Counted from the first letter of the stretch, positions 1 through 7,423 are shown. The stretch is DNA of 12,229 nucleotides from Candidatus Paracaedibacteraceae bacterium UBA6184 (GCA_002422845.1 DITM01000023.1:1-12229); one strand, 5' to 3'. Made by a program: numbers and translations. The notes: generated from the sequence alone by a model not told the origin.

Positions 1-4
1 TAAT

Positions 5-144
5 TAAAAAAGTAAACCACTTTAATAACCGTGAGTCTTTGCGCCTCGAATTAATATTCTTCGGCACGCTGGTTCACTAAAAAGGAACACAACACTACTC
101 ACAAAAGAAATCATCTCAATTTCATTTTCAAACCTTACCCCTCC
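5..144. repeat. Left arm of a 140-bp inverted repeat bracketing the window
   Basis: This stretch is the reverse complement of 12069-12208, aligned without gaps, with 10 mismatches in 140 bp by my count. Positions 5-71 are identical to 12142-12208; all mismatches lie in the inner half (72-144). Similarity stops abruptly outside position 5 and may fade out to about 150 on the inner side. It starts 58 bp beyond the sodB stop codon and so lies in the 3' region of that minus-strand operon. The outer part holds a short hairpin (9-23; AAAGT/ACTTT read on the minus strand) followed by a T run, and an imperfect stem around 41-70. No protein is encoded. Nature unknown: dispersed intergenic repeat, MITE-like element or 3'-UTR element. 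Confidence 0.9.
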
Positions 145-162
145 TGCGCCGAAGGTGGGTTC

Positions 163-183
163 AAAAAACCCGCAAATCGCGGG
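163..183 (-). terminator. Intrinsic terminator of the pnt-sodB operon
   Basis: Read on the minus strand, a GC-only 5-bp stem (CCCGC, loop GATTT, GCGGG; stem arms at 179-183 and 169-173) is followed directly by six T residues (complement of 163-168). It starts about 20 bp after the sodB stop codon, as expected for the end of this operon. On the plus strand the same hairpin is followed only by CTTTTCC, so it may be weakly bidirectional. Confidence 0.85.
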
Positions 184-202
184 CTTTTCCAACTAGAAGA
201 AT

Positions 203-802
203 CTATATATTCGATTCGTAATTTTCAGCAGCAAAATCCCAGTTTGCAAGGTGTGCTAGAAACTCTCCGATGTAATCGACCCGACGATTTTGATAATCTA
301 AATAATAGGCATGCTCCCACACATCACAGGTCAATAATGCTACAGCACCATGAACCAATGGTAAATCCGCATTGCTTGTTTTCATAATGCTCAACGCACC
401 ATCTTTTAATATCAGCCACACCCAACCACTTCCGAATTGAGTCATCCCGGCGTCTTTAAATGCAGTGGCAAATGCGTCGAAATCTTCCCAAGTCTCATTA
501 ATCTTTTTAAGCAATGCACCTGTTGGTTTTCCACCACCATTTTGCTTCATGCTATGCCAATAAAATGTATGATTCCAAACTTGTGCGGCATTGTTAAACA
601 TCCCAACTTTATCAGACTTACCGTGCGATTCAGTGATAATTTTTTCTAACGTTGCTGTCGCAAAATCAGTACCCTCAATCAATTTATTTAAATTATTTAA
701 ATATCCCATGTGATGTTTGTCATAGTGAAAATTTAATGTGTTTTCGCTAATAAAGGGCGCCAAAGCTTTTTTTTCATAAGGTAACGGTGCAATGTGTAAC
801 AT
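203..802 (-). CDS. sodB: Superoxide dismutase, iron type
   Basis: Cytoplasmic superoxide dismutase converting superoxide to oxygen and hydrogen peroxide. The 199-residue protein shows the full family pattern. The metal ligands are His26 (in FHYDKHH), His78 (WNHTFYWH), Asp160 and His164 (DVWEHAYYLDYQN). Tyr34 is present, and Gln74 in NAAQVWNH is the active-site glutamine placed as in Fe-SODs rather than Mn-SODs. The open frame extends 24 codons further upstream, but I place the start at the ATG at 800-802. There a perfect AGGAG (811-815) lies 8 nt upstream, the protein then begins like SodB (MLHIAPLPYEKKALAPF), and the longer start would overlap pntB. It begins 16 bp after the pntB stop, so it is very likely the last gene of the transhydrogenase operon. 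The assignment is firm; iron versus cambialistic metal use is inferred from motifs. Confidence 0.95.
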   Translation of the reverse strand: MLHIAPLPYEKKALAPFISENTLNFHYDKHHMGYLNNLNKLIEGTDFATATLEKIITESHGKSDKVGMFNNAAQVWNHTFYWHSMKQNGGGKPTGALLKKINETWEDFDAFATAFKDAGMTQFGSGWVWLILKDGALSIMKTSNADLPLVHGAVALLTCDVWEHAYYLDYQNRRVDYIGEFLAHLANWDFAAENYESNI

Positions 803-818
803 ATCTAAATCTCCTAAT

Positions 819-2222
819 TTATGCGTTGTGTAATGCTTTTGATAATTCTTCAGACACCTTTTTGGCATCGCCAAACAGCATCATTGTATTTGGTCTGAAA
901 AACAGTTCGTTATCAACCCCGGCATATCCTGATGCCATGGATCGTTTCACAAACAAAACAGTCCGTGCTTTTTCAACTTCTAAAATCGGCATGCCGTAAA
1001 TTGCGCTTGTTGGATCTGTTTTTGCTGCGGGGTTTGTAACATCGTTGGCTCCAATTACAAAGGCTACATCACAATTTGCAAAGTCATTGTTGATGTCTTC
1101 CAATTCAAACACATCTTCATAAGGTACATTTGCTTCTGCCAACAATACGTTCATATGACCGGGCATACGTCCCGCAACGGGATGGATCGCATATTTTACA
1201 GTTGCGCCCATTTTCTTTAATTGATCGCCCATTTCTTTTAATGCATGTTGAGCTTGTGCAACGGCCATTCCATATCCTGGAACAATAATTACATTCTGAG
1301 CCTGAGCCATAATAAAGGCCGCATCTTCAGGGCTACCAGATTTTACTGGGCGATCTTCAATGGCTTTTTGTCCAGACGACCCTGCGGTGCCATCGTTTCC
1401 AAATCCGCCCAAGATTACGTTAAAGAAAGATCGATTCATCCCCTTGCACATAATATAACTTAAGATAGCTCCCGATGATCCAACCAAGGCTCCTGTAATA
1501 ATCAACAGGTTGTTATGTAACGTAAATCCAATGCCTGCTGCTGCCCATCCGGAATATGAGTTCAACATCGACACAATCACCGGCATATCAGCACCACCAA
1601 TTGGCAGAATTAACATGAATCCCAATACAAAGGATAGTGCCACAATACCCCAGAAAATCATATGGGACTCTGTGAAAACAAAGATCGCTGCCATCAAGAA
1701 AATTGCACCGCCTAGTGCTGCGTTTACCAAGTGTTGACCCGCAAACGAAAGTGGTTTTCCCCTAATTAGGCCTTGAAGTTTTCCGAATGCAACAATCGAT
1801 CCTGTAAATGTTATCGCACCAATAATCGTTCCTAACACCATTTCAATCAGGCTGGATCGATAAATACTACCAATCGTCCCGATTTTATAGGCTTCAGGGG
1901 CTTGATACGCAGCATAAGCCACAAACACAGCCGCCAATCCCACAAGGCTATGAAATGCTGCTACTAATTGAGGCAGCGCGGTCATTTGAATGGTGCGCGC
2001 GATAAATGTACCGATGACCCCACCAATCACAATTCCACCAATAATATAACCGTATGAATTGATTCCAGACCCTAAAAGAGCAGTTCCAATGGCAATCGCC
2101 ATACCGACCATACCGTACAGATTACCTCGTTTAGCGGTCTTTGCGGACGACAATCCCTGCAATGACATGATAAAACAAATCGATGCGACTAAATATAAGA
2201 AAGCTTCAGAATTTGCACACAT
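819..2222 (-). CDS. pntB: NAD(P) transhydrogenase subunit beta
   Basis: Beta subunit of the proton-translocating transhydrogenase, an inner-membrane complex that uses the proton gradient to drive hydride transfer from NADH to NADP+. It has 467 residues, the usual length. Residues about 1-260 are hydrophobic with about eight or nine membrane segments. His91 (AAFHSLVGLAA) and Asn221 (MLNSYSGWAA) match the proton-channel residues known from E. coli PntB. The C-terminal NADP(H)-binding domain (about 290-467) has the GYGMAVAQAQ nucleotide-binding motif at 316-325, followed by the highly conserved HPVAGRMPGHMNVLLAEANVPY block and the KRSMASGYAGVDNELFF block. The ATG directly abuts the pntAB stop (TAA-ATG), and an AAGGGG ribosome binding site lies inside the end of pntAB, implying translational coupling. 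Intact, with no missing key residue seen. Confidence 0.97.
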   Translation of the reverse strand: MCANSEAFLYLVASICFIMSLQGLSSAKTAKRGNLYGMVGMAIAIGTALLGSGINSYGYIIGGIVIGGVIGTFIARTIQMTALPQLVAAFHSLVGLAAVFVAYAAYQAPEAYKIGTIGSIYRSSLIEMVLGTIIGAITFTGSIVAFGKLQGLIRGKPLSFAGQHLVNAALGGAIFLMAAIFVFTESHMIFWGIVALSFVLGFMLILPIGGADMPVIVSMLNSYSGWAAAGIGFTLHNNLLIITGALVGSSGAILSYIMCKGMNRSFFNVILGGFGNDGTAGSSGQKAIEDRPVKSGSPEDAAFIMAQAQNVIIVPGYGMAVAQAQHALKEMGDQLKKMGATVKYAIHPVAGRMPGHMNVLLAEANVPYEDVFELEDINNDFANCDVAFVIGANDVTNPAAKTDPTSAIYGMPILEVEKARTVLFVKRSMASGYAGVDNELFFRPNTMMLFGDAKKVSEELSKALHNA

Positions 2223-2642
2223 TTAATTGTTCCCCTTCTTTTTGCCATCAAACATTTCTAACATGCGTCGGGTCACTACAAAGCCCCCGAAAATGTTAAT
2301 AGATGCTAGGACAATCGCAATGAATCCGGCGATCTTCGCTGTTCCGCTTAAGTCTTGACCTGCAGCAATCAACGCACCAATAATAATGACGCTGGAAATA
2401 GCATTTGTTACCGACATTAATGGAGAATGCAACGCTGGCGTTACTTTCCATACGACATAGTACCCAACAAAAATTGCCAACACAAAGGCAGTTAATCCCA
2501 TAATGAAAGGACTTACCCCAATAATTGTTGAGCTTTCAACATTTGTTTGACCAATTGCATTCGCAATTTCAGCCGCCTTAGACCCGGCCTCTTGCAAGGT
2601 CTCCGCTAAATCTTTTAAGCGTTCTTTTAAAATATCGTTCAT
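2223..2642 (-). CDS. pntAB: NAD(P) transhydrogenase subunit alpha part 2 (membrane part)
   Basis: Small membrane subunit of the split transhydrogenase alpha chain; with PntB it forms the proton-conducting domain dII. In the chosen 139-residue product, about 40 polar N-terminal residues are followed by three hydrophobic segments at roughly 43-63, 77-96 and 103-123 and a lysine-rich tail. The family signature VTPALHSPLMSVTNAISS lies at 67-84. The open frame runs 16 codons further upstream, but those would overlap the end of pntAA. The ATG at 2640-2642 has AGGA 7 nt upstream and gives a typical start, MNDILKERLKDLAETL. It begins 7 bp after pntAA and its stop abuts the pntB start. A separate PntAB is typical of Rhodospirillum-type, three-gene alphaproteobacterial transhydrogenases. 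Confidence 0.95.
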   Translation of the reverse strand: MNDILKERLKDLAETLQEAGSKAAEIANAIGQTNVESSTIIGVSPFIMGLTAFVLAIFVGYYVVWKVTPALHSPLMSVTNAISSVIIIGALIAAGQDLSGTAKIAGFIAIVLASINIFGGFVVTRRMLEMFDGKKKGNN

Positions 2643-2649
2643 GATAATC

Positions 2650-3789
2650 CTATTGATCTTTAAATAATGAATGCACGACTTTACCTTCAAAGGTCAAAAT
2701 GCTGTTCTGAATAATTTCGTCGTCAAAGTTAAGATGTATTGCTTTGTCTTTAATAATTAATCCTGCAAAATTAAGCACATTTTTTGCAAACAAAGCAGAT
2801 GCATCTTTTGCGATTCGACTGGGCAAATTCAAATGACCAACAATCTTAATACCATCAACGGTTGCGACTTCTCCGGGAACGCTACGTTCGCAGTTGCCAC
2901 CATTTTCAACTCCCATATCGACAATGACTGAACCCGGCTTCATGCGACGCAACATATCAGATGTAATCAGCTTAGGGGCAGGTTTTCCAGGAATTAATGC
3001 TGTCGTAATTACGATATCGCTTTTTTCCAAGGCTTCTGCAATACGGGCGGCTTGTCTCTGCTGGTAATCAGCGCTCATCTCTCGAGCATATCCAGAAGCG
3101 GTATCACCCTTTTCACCAGAATCAACCTCGATGAACTTAGCGCCCAGGCTTTCGACTTGTTCCTTTGCAGCGGCGCGCACGTCAAATGCAAATACAATTG
3201 CGCCCATGCGTCGAGCGGTAGCAATGGCCTGTAACCCAGCAACACCAGCACCCAATATTAAAGCTCTTGCCGGAGCAACGGTACCTGCCGCCGTCATCAT
3301 CATTGGAAATCCACGATCGTATTCATGAGCCGCTTCAATGACCGCGCGGTATCCTGCCAAGTTGCTTTGAGACGATAGAATGTCCATGCTTTGAGCGCGT
3401 GTAATTCTAGGGATCATTTCTAATGCAGCCGCCGTAACGCCATGTTCGCGATAGGCTTTAATTTGTTCTGGCACATTTAATATGTTCATATGGGCACACA
3501 CAATGGCGCCTTTTTTCATATATTGTAATTCGTTGTGCTTGCCTTCTGTCGGCAAGAAGGGGCGTTGAATTTTTAAGATCAGATCTGCGTTTTCAAACGT
3601 ACTTGCAACGTCTTTCCCGATCTTTGCTCCAACATCTTGATAATCTTTGTCTGAAACACTAATATTTTCGCCGGCTCCTTTTTCCACAACAACCGCAGCG
3701 CCCATCGCAATAAATTTCTTTACTGTTTCTGGGGTCGCCGCAACTCGATTTTCAAAAGGCCTACGTTCTTTGGCTATTGCAATTTTCAT
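2650..3789 (-). CDS. pntAA: NAD(P) transhydrogenase subunit alpha part 1 (NAD-binding)
   Basis: Soluble NAD(H)-binding domain dI of the proton-translocating transhydrogenase, docking on the cytoplasmic face of PntAB/PntB. It has 379 residues, matching stand-alone PntAA proteins and lacking the C-terminal membrane part found in one-piece PntA of E. coli. The N-terminal alanine dehydrogenase/PNT domain begins MKIAIAKERRPFENRVAATP. The conserved RAQSMDILSSQSNLAGYRAV block is at 131-150 and holds the Arg, Asp and Gln that line the hydride-transfer site in this family. The Rossmann motif GAGVAG at 180-185 is followed by Asp203 (AFDVR), the acidic residue that selects NAD over NADP. First gene of the minus-strand operon. 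The ribosome binding site is weak (AGGTG about 12 nt upstream). Its promoter must lie within 3790-3918, but I could not find a convincing minus-strand pair. Confidence 0.96.
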   Translation of the reverse strand: MKIAIAKERRPFENRVAATPETVKKFIAMGAAVVVEKGAGENISVSDKDYQDVGAKIGKDVASTFENADLILKIQRPFLPTEGKHNELQYMKKGAIVCAHMNILNVPEQIKAYREHGVTAAALEMIPRITRAQSMDILSSQSNLAGYRAVIEAAHEYDRGFPMMMTAAGTVAPARALILGAGVAGLQAIATARRMGAIVFAFDVRAAAKEQVESLGAKFIEVDSGEKGDTASGYAREMSADYQQRQAARIAEALEKSDIVITTALIPGKPAPKLITSDMLRRMKPGSVIVDMGVENGGNCERSVPGEVATVDGIKIVGHLNLPSRIAKDASALFAKNVLNFAGLIIKDKAIHLNFDDEIIQNSILTFEGKVVHSLFKDQ

Positions 3790-3860
3790 CGCTCTGTAAC
3801 ACCTGGTTAATAATTATGAGCTACTTTATCATAGCGTTGCTATTTGTCCAACATCCTTTC

Positions 3861-3890
3861 TTGACAACTAAGAATTTGGTACCATATATA
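3861..3890 (+). promoter_or_regulatory. Probable sigma70 promoter of the Nudix gene
   Basis: A perfect consensus -35 TTGACA (3861-3866) is followed after 18 bp by TATATA (3885-3890). Transcription would start about 20 bp before the ATG at 3919, leaving a very short leader with AAGGA at 3902-3906. The alternative -10 sequences TATATG (3887) and TAATAT (3894) are also possible but fit the spacing less well. The -10 lies inside the palindrome at 3880-3895. Confidence 0.55.
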
Positions 3891-3895
3891 TGGTA
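3880..3895. promoter_or_regulatory. 16-bp perfect palindrome, candidate operator
   Basis: TACCATATATATGGTA is its own reverse complement. It covers the likely -10 region of the plus-strand promoter and ends 23 bp before the Nudix start codon, in the 129-bp gap between divergent genes. Size, symmetry and position are those of a dimeric repressor site. The AT-rich centre means that part of the symmetry could arise by chance, and no cognate regulator is encoded next to it. Confidence 0.45.
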
Positions 3896-3918
3896 ATATT
3901 TAAGGATGCAAATACACT

Positions 3919-4803
3919 ATGAACAGATCTATTTTTATTATTGTTGTCGGATTAATAAGTTCGTTTACAGGTGTAAGCGTCCAAGCAGAAGCTATTGACC
4001 CCATCAATGTTGGATATTTTCAATTGTCGGAAGTCGTAATAAATCGACGGGTTGTTGTACAAAAAGCTCCAACACCAAAGACTGTAATTTCCAAATCCGA
4101 AGCGCCTCAAATGCCAGCTCCGCTAAAAAATGTGGTACCTGCTAGCGCACCTTTAAAGACTAATTCTGGAAAAAATCCATCTGCTGGCGTTCTGCCGATT
4201 GCAATTGATCCAGTAACGGGCAAAGCCGTTGCACTTTTGGGGTATGAACAAGGCAATGTTAAAGGGTTTTCTGACTTCGGTGGTTCCGGAGACTCTACAG
4301 ATATTTCCAGAGAGCATACGGCGGTTCGTGAATTTAATGAAGAAACATGCTTAGCATTTTGGGAAGATCTAACAAACACACCACTAAACAGAGCGACAGC
4401 AAGTAAAACTCAGCTAGAAACATTGGCGACACAACCCTTAACTCAAAATGTGGTTCCTTGGTTTTATGCAGCAAATAACAAATATCTTACTTGCTTGCTG
4501 CCAGTTCGGTATCAATTCATTGCTGATATAAACAAATCAATATCAACCGTGCGCAAGAAAGTAAAAGCTAGTCCATTTTTTGAAAAAACTGAATTTGCAT
4601 GGGTTCCTTTAGAAGATCTGGTCAGTTGGATTGAAAACGGTGTTGAAAACCCAGCAATACCCAATGGTAAAGGAAAGCCCATGTCGTGGCGATTCTTGGG
4701 TAGATCTCTTGGAGACTTTAAAGATTTAAATAATACAGGCTTTGATTGGCTTTATGATCGAGTGATTAAATATCTGAAAGATATCGTCACACTTAATTCT
4801 TAA
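3919..4803 (+). CDS. Exported Nudix-fold hydrolase, proline-rich N-terminus
   Basis: A 294-residue protein. Residues 1-23 look like a Sec signal peptide: a basic start (MNRS), a hydrophobic core IFIIVVGLISSF, and a probable cut after VQA (23). Residues about 45-85 form a low-complexity Pro/Ala/Lys-rich linker. From about 88 the sequence is Nudix-like (GVLPIAIDP...), with a Nudix box at 121-143 running from GGSGD to REFNEET; Arg138, Glu139, Glu142 and Glu143 are present. Aligned to the standard GX5EX7REUXEE pattern the box has one extra residue, and the first Glu is not in place (Asp128/Ile129), so the exact substrate chemistry is uncertain. Nudix enzymes cleave nucleoside diphosphates linked to another group and are mostly cytoplasmic, so an exported one is unusual. 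The start has AAGGA 12 nt upstream. The substrate cannot be named. An export role, possibly towards a host, is inference. Confidence 0.8.
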   Translation: MNRSIFIIVVGLISSFTGVSVQAEAIDPINVGYFQLSEVVINRRVVVQKAPTPKTVISKSEAPQMPAPLKNVVPASAPLKTNSGKNPSAGVLPIAIDPVTGKAVALLGYEQGNVKGFSDFGGSGDSTDISREHTAVREFNEETCLAFWEDLTNTPLNRATASKTQLETLATQPLTQNVVPWFYAANNKYLTCLLPVRYQFIADINKSISTVRKKVKASPFFEKTEFAWVPLEDLVSWIENGVENPAIPNGKGKPMSWRFLGRSLGDFKDLNNTGFDWLYDRVIKYLKDIVTLNS

Positions 4804-4887
4804 GCTTTCATTTTGTTGCATTTGCAGTTAACATTATTTATCACTGGACAAACCTATTAAAGCTGATAAGAATGTGGTGTTAAAAAA

Positions 4888-6129
4888 ATGAAACGAAAAA
4901 AGCAGCATTCTTTAAAATATTGGCAATGGCGTATCCTGATAACGATGATATTGGGATATGCATTGTTTTATCTAACCCGCCAAAACTTATCCATCGCAAT
5001 GCCCATGTTAGAAAATAGTGAAGGATTCACTAAACAACACATCGGATGGATTTTCACAAGCTTTTCTATAGTTTACGGCATCGGAAAATTTGTAAATGGA
5101 TTTGTAACAGATCGTGGCAGCGCAAAGCTTATCTTTACAATTGGCTTAATTGGCAGCGCTGTTGTCAGTATCTTATTTGCAACATGGCCTATGGTATTTG
5201 GATTTGTTGTTCTTGCCGCAATAAGCGCCTGGTTTCAGTCCATGGGGTGGCCTCCTGTCGCAAAACTTATCACGAGATGGTACCCCTCATCGGAACTTGG
5301 ATCAAAATGGGGAATGACGAACGTATCTCACCAAGTGGGCTCAGTTATCGTCTTGGCTGGCGGGCCCTACCTAATGACATATTACGGGTGGAGATCAATT
5401 TTTATCATCCCCGGCATCATCGTACTGTTAGGTGGTATATTTGTATTCAAAGCCATTAGCAATCGTCCAGAAGACGAAGGCTTTCCAGCGATTGTTGATG
5501 AAAAGAATGATAGCGACCCCTCAGTCCTTTCCCCAAAAGAAATTTTTATGACGCATCTATTACCTAACAAATATGTGTGGTACGTCTGTCTTTCAACATT
5601 CTTTCTATATATTGTGCGCATGGGGTTTTTCTTTTGGGCACCTATGTTCTTGAAAGAAGTCAAAGGCGTAACCTTAATTCAAGCCGGTTGGGTAACGGCA
5701 GGCTTTGAGATTGCCGGTGCTATTGGAGGTGTTGCGGCAGGATATATTTCTGATCGATGGTTTGCGCATCGTCGGGGATTAATCGGTACCTTATATATGG
5801 GGGCGCTGATCCTGTTTCTTATATATTTCTGGACAACCTCAGGGCAGCATTTGTACGCATTAACGGTCAGCACATTCTTTGTGGGCTTTTTCGTATATGG
5901 GTCTCAGGTCATTACAGGAGTCCTGGCGGCGGATGTTGTTTCTAAAAAGGCCGTCAGCAGTGCTGTTGGATTAACTGGAACATTCGGATATTTAGCCAGC
6001 TCAATCTTTTCAGGTGTTGTTATCGGTCATATATCTCATCATTATGGATGGGATGTGTGTTTCTTGTTTTTCATTGTTTCTGCATTCTTAGGGGCAGTTT
6101 TCTTTTTTCTAACATACTCGCATAAATAA
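4888..6129 (+). CDS. MFS transporter, organophosphate:phosphate antiporter (OPA) family
   Basis: Inner-membrane carrier of 413 residues with about 12 hydrophobic segments and a central cytoplasmic loop near 190-225. It matches the GlpT/UhpT/UhpC family. ALFYLTRQNLSIAMP (25-39) places Arg31 where GlpT Arg45 binds phosphate. YIVRMGFFFWAPMFLKEVKG (241-260) places Arg244 where GlpT Arg269 lies. GWPPVAKLITRWY (120-132) and VSHQVGS (146-152) match the family's GWPP block and GlpT His165. The usual reaction is uptake of a sugar phosphate or glycerol-3-phosphate in exchange for phosphate. The substrate cannot be fixed from sequence; UhpC-like glucose-6-phosphate import is a reasonable guess for a host-associated cell. 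It starts 84 bp after the Nudix gene with no clear terminator between, but the ribosome binding site is poor (A-rich, no GGAG), so translation may be weak or leaderless-like. Confidence 0.88.
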   Translation: MKRKKQHSLKYWQWRILITMILGYALFYLTRQNLSIAMPMLENSEGFTKQHIGWIFTSFSIVYGIGKFVNGFVTDRGSAKLIFTIGLIGSAVVSILFATWPMVFGFVVLAAISAWFQSMGWPPVAKLITRWYPSSELGSKWGMTNVSHQVGSVIVLAGGPYLMTYYGWRSIFIIPGIIVLLGGIFVFKAISNRPEDEGFPAIVDEKNDSDPSVLSPKEIFMTHLLPNKYVWYVCLSTFFLYIVRMGFFFWAPMFLKEVKGVTLIQAGWVTAGFEIAGAIGGVAAGYISDRWFAHRRGLIGTLYMGALILFLIYFWTTSGQHLYALTVSTFFVGFFVYGSQVITGVLAADVVSKKAVSSAVGLTGTFGYLASSIFSGVVIGHISHHYGWDVCFLFFIVSAFLGAVFFFLTYSHK

Positions 6130-6181
6130 CATTACGTGTTCTACCGCGCGCCTCGCCCCACAATGCCCCTTGGGGATAAGC

Positions 6182-6240
6182 AGACTATGAACAGTCTTGA
6201 ATTAACCTCACACACAAGAGGATTGAAATCTGTGTTAATT
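6182..6240 (+). promoter_or_regulatory. Hairpin-rich leader region upstream of dapE
   Basis: The 151-bp gap 6130-6280 holds two potential stems. AGACT (6182-6186) pairs with AGTCT (6193-6197). AATTAA (6200-6205) pairs with TTAATT (6235-6240), continued by CACA/TGTG (6209-6212 with 6231-6234) after a 3-nt bulge. A CCTC/GAGG pairing (6206-6209 with 6218-6221) would compete with the second stem. I recognise no riboswitch family; the conserved lysine-riboswitch core is not visible. A possible promoter (TTGAAA 6223-6228, 18 bp, TACATT 6247-6252) overlaps the second stem. In that case the stem lies at DNA level rather than in the dapE leader. Confidence 0.35.
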
Positions 6241-6280
6241 ATGGGCTACATTCATAAAGTGTTTCAAGGAGATCACACGC

Positions 6281-7405
6281 ATGTTGAATTTAATTGATCT
6301 GTGCCAAAAGCTTATTCGCTTTCAATCGACAACACCTCAAGACGATGGGATTATGGATTTTTTAGTTCAAACCTTGGATTCTTTGGGGTTTTGCTGTCAT
6401 CTTTTGCCGTATACAAATGAGGACGGTTCTGTGGTTCACAATTTATATGCCCGTCGCGGAACTGATTCACCAAATCTATGTTTTGCAGGACATGTGGACG
6501 TCGTTCCAAGTGGCGTTGAAAGTTCTTGGTCGCACCCGCCTTTTGCTGCGAATATTCATGACGGAGCCATATGGGGGCGCGGAGCTGTTGACATGAAAGG
6601 AGCCATTGCTGCCTTTATTTCTGCTGTTAAAAACTCTGACCACAAAGGCTCGATTAGCTTGCTGATTACAGGTGACGAAGAGGGGGCTGCAACTCACGGA
6701 ACCGTTAAAGTCATTGAATGGTTAAAAGAGCACAATGAAGTTATCGACTTTTGCATCGTGGGAGAACCTACGAGCGATAAACTCATAGGCGATACAATTA
6801 AAGTAGGGCGTCGTGGATCATTCAGCGGGATATTAACCGTTACGGGTATTCAAGGACATGTAGCATATCCCCACAAGGCATATAACCCCATTCCAAACAT
6901 GCTTAAGCTTCTAACAGCGTTGAATGCCGCTGCCTTAGATACAGGGTATGATCGTTTTCAGCCATCGAATCTTGAAATCACGTCTATAGATGTGGGCAAT
7001 GCTGCGAGCAACGTTATTCCAGAATCCATACGTGCGAAATTCAATATTCGGTTTAATCCAAACTTTACAAGACTATCTTTAATAGAGCACATACAAAGCA
7101 CACTGAACGCAGTAGACGTTCCTTATACGTTAGATTTTCCGAAGGGGTCAGAGCCGTTTCTAACAAGCGCTCACCCATCCATGGACAAGCTGAGTCAAGC
7201 AATTCAGGAAGAAACAGGAAGTTCGCCAGAATATTCTACAAGTGGAGGGACGTCGGATGCGCGATTTATCAAAGATATTGCCCCCGTTGTTGAATTCGGT
7301 CTTATAAACAGTCTTGCACACAAAGTAGATGAACGCGTTTCATTAAAAGATCTGGAAGTGTTGACGCGCATTTACAAGCGATTTATTGATTTGTATTTTG
7401 CGTAA
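6281..7405 (+). CDS. dapE: Succinyl-diaminopimelate desuccinylase
   Basis: Zinc peptidase-family (M20) enzyme hydrolysing N-succinyl-LL-diaminopimelate to succinate and LL-diaminopimelate, a late step of the lysine/meso-DAP pathway that feeds peptidoglycan. The 374 residues match the family length. The metal and catalytic residues are all present: His71 and Asp73 (CFAGHVDVVPSG), Asp104 (WGRGAVDMKGA), Glu133-Glu134 (TGDEEGAATHGT), Glu162 (VGEPTS) and His347 (NSLAHKVDE). The dimerisation-domain block KVGRRGSFSGILTV (174-187) and the SGGTSDARFI block (321-330) are the DapE version of this fold, not ArgE or carboxypeptidase G2. The ATG has AAGGAG 9 nt upstream. The gene is separated from the transporter by a structured gap and probably has its own promoter. 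Retention of dapE implies that the cell makes its own DAP. Confidence 0.96.
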   Translation: MLNLIDLCQKLIRFQSTTPQDDGIMDFLVQTLDSLGFCCHLLPYTNEDGSVVHNLYARRGTDSPNLCFAGHVDVVPSGVESSWSHPPFAANIHDGAIWGRGAVDMKGAIAAFISAVKNSDHKGSISLLITGDEEGAATHGTVKVIEWLKEHNEVIDFCIVGEPTSDKLIGDTIKVGRRGSFSGILTVTGIQGHVAYPHKAYNPIPNMLKLLTALNAAALDTGYDRFQPSNLEITSIDVGNAASNVIPESIRAKFNIRFNPNFTRLSLIEHIQSTLNAVDVPYTLDFPKGSEPFLTSAHPSMDKLSQAIQEETGSSPEYSTSGGTSDARFIKDIAPVVEFGLINSLAHKVDERVSLKDLEVLTRIYKRFIDLYFA

Positions 7406-7407
7406 AA

Positions 7408-7423
7408 GGGGCTTGTCTGCCCC
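7408..7423. terminator. Hairpin in the convergent dapE / GrpB-GNAT gap
   Basis: GGGGC (7408-7412) pairs with GCCCC (7419-7423) around a 6-nt loop, just after the dapE stop codon. Only the minus strand has a following T run (TTTT), so as an intrinsic terminator it fits transcripts coming from the GrpB-GNAT gene better. It may still act as a 3'-end hairpin for dapE. Confidence 0.5.

Noticed and set aside
803..874. 24-codon N-terminal extension of sodB
   Set aside because: It overlaps the end of pntB, lacks family similarity, and the ATG at 800-802 has a perfect AGGAG at correct spacing.
2643..2690. 16-codon N-terminal extension of pntAB
   Set aside because: It runs into pntAA and adds residues not seen in PntAB; the ATG at 2640-2642 has its own AGGA.
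3790..3918. Minus-strand promoter for pntAA (TTGTCA at 3862-3867 or TTGGAC near 3850)
   Set aside because: No -10 of acceptable quality at 16-18 bp from either box; left uncalled.
6130..6280. Lysine riboswitch, 6S RNA or SRP RNA before dapE
   Set aside because: None of the conserved core sequences of these RNAs could be found.
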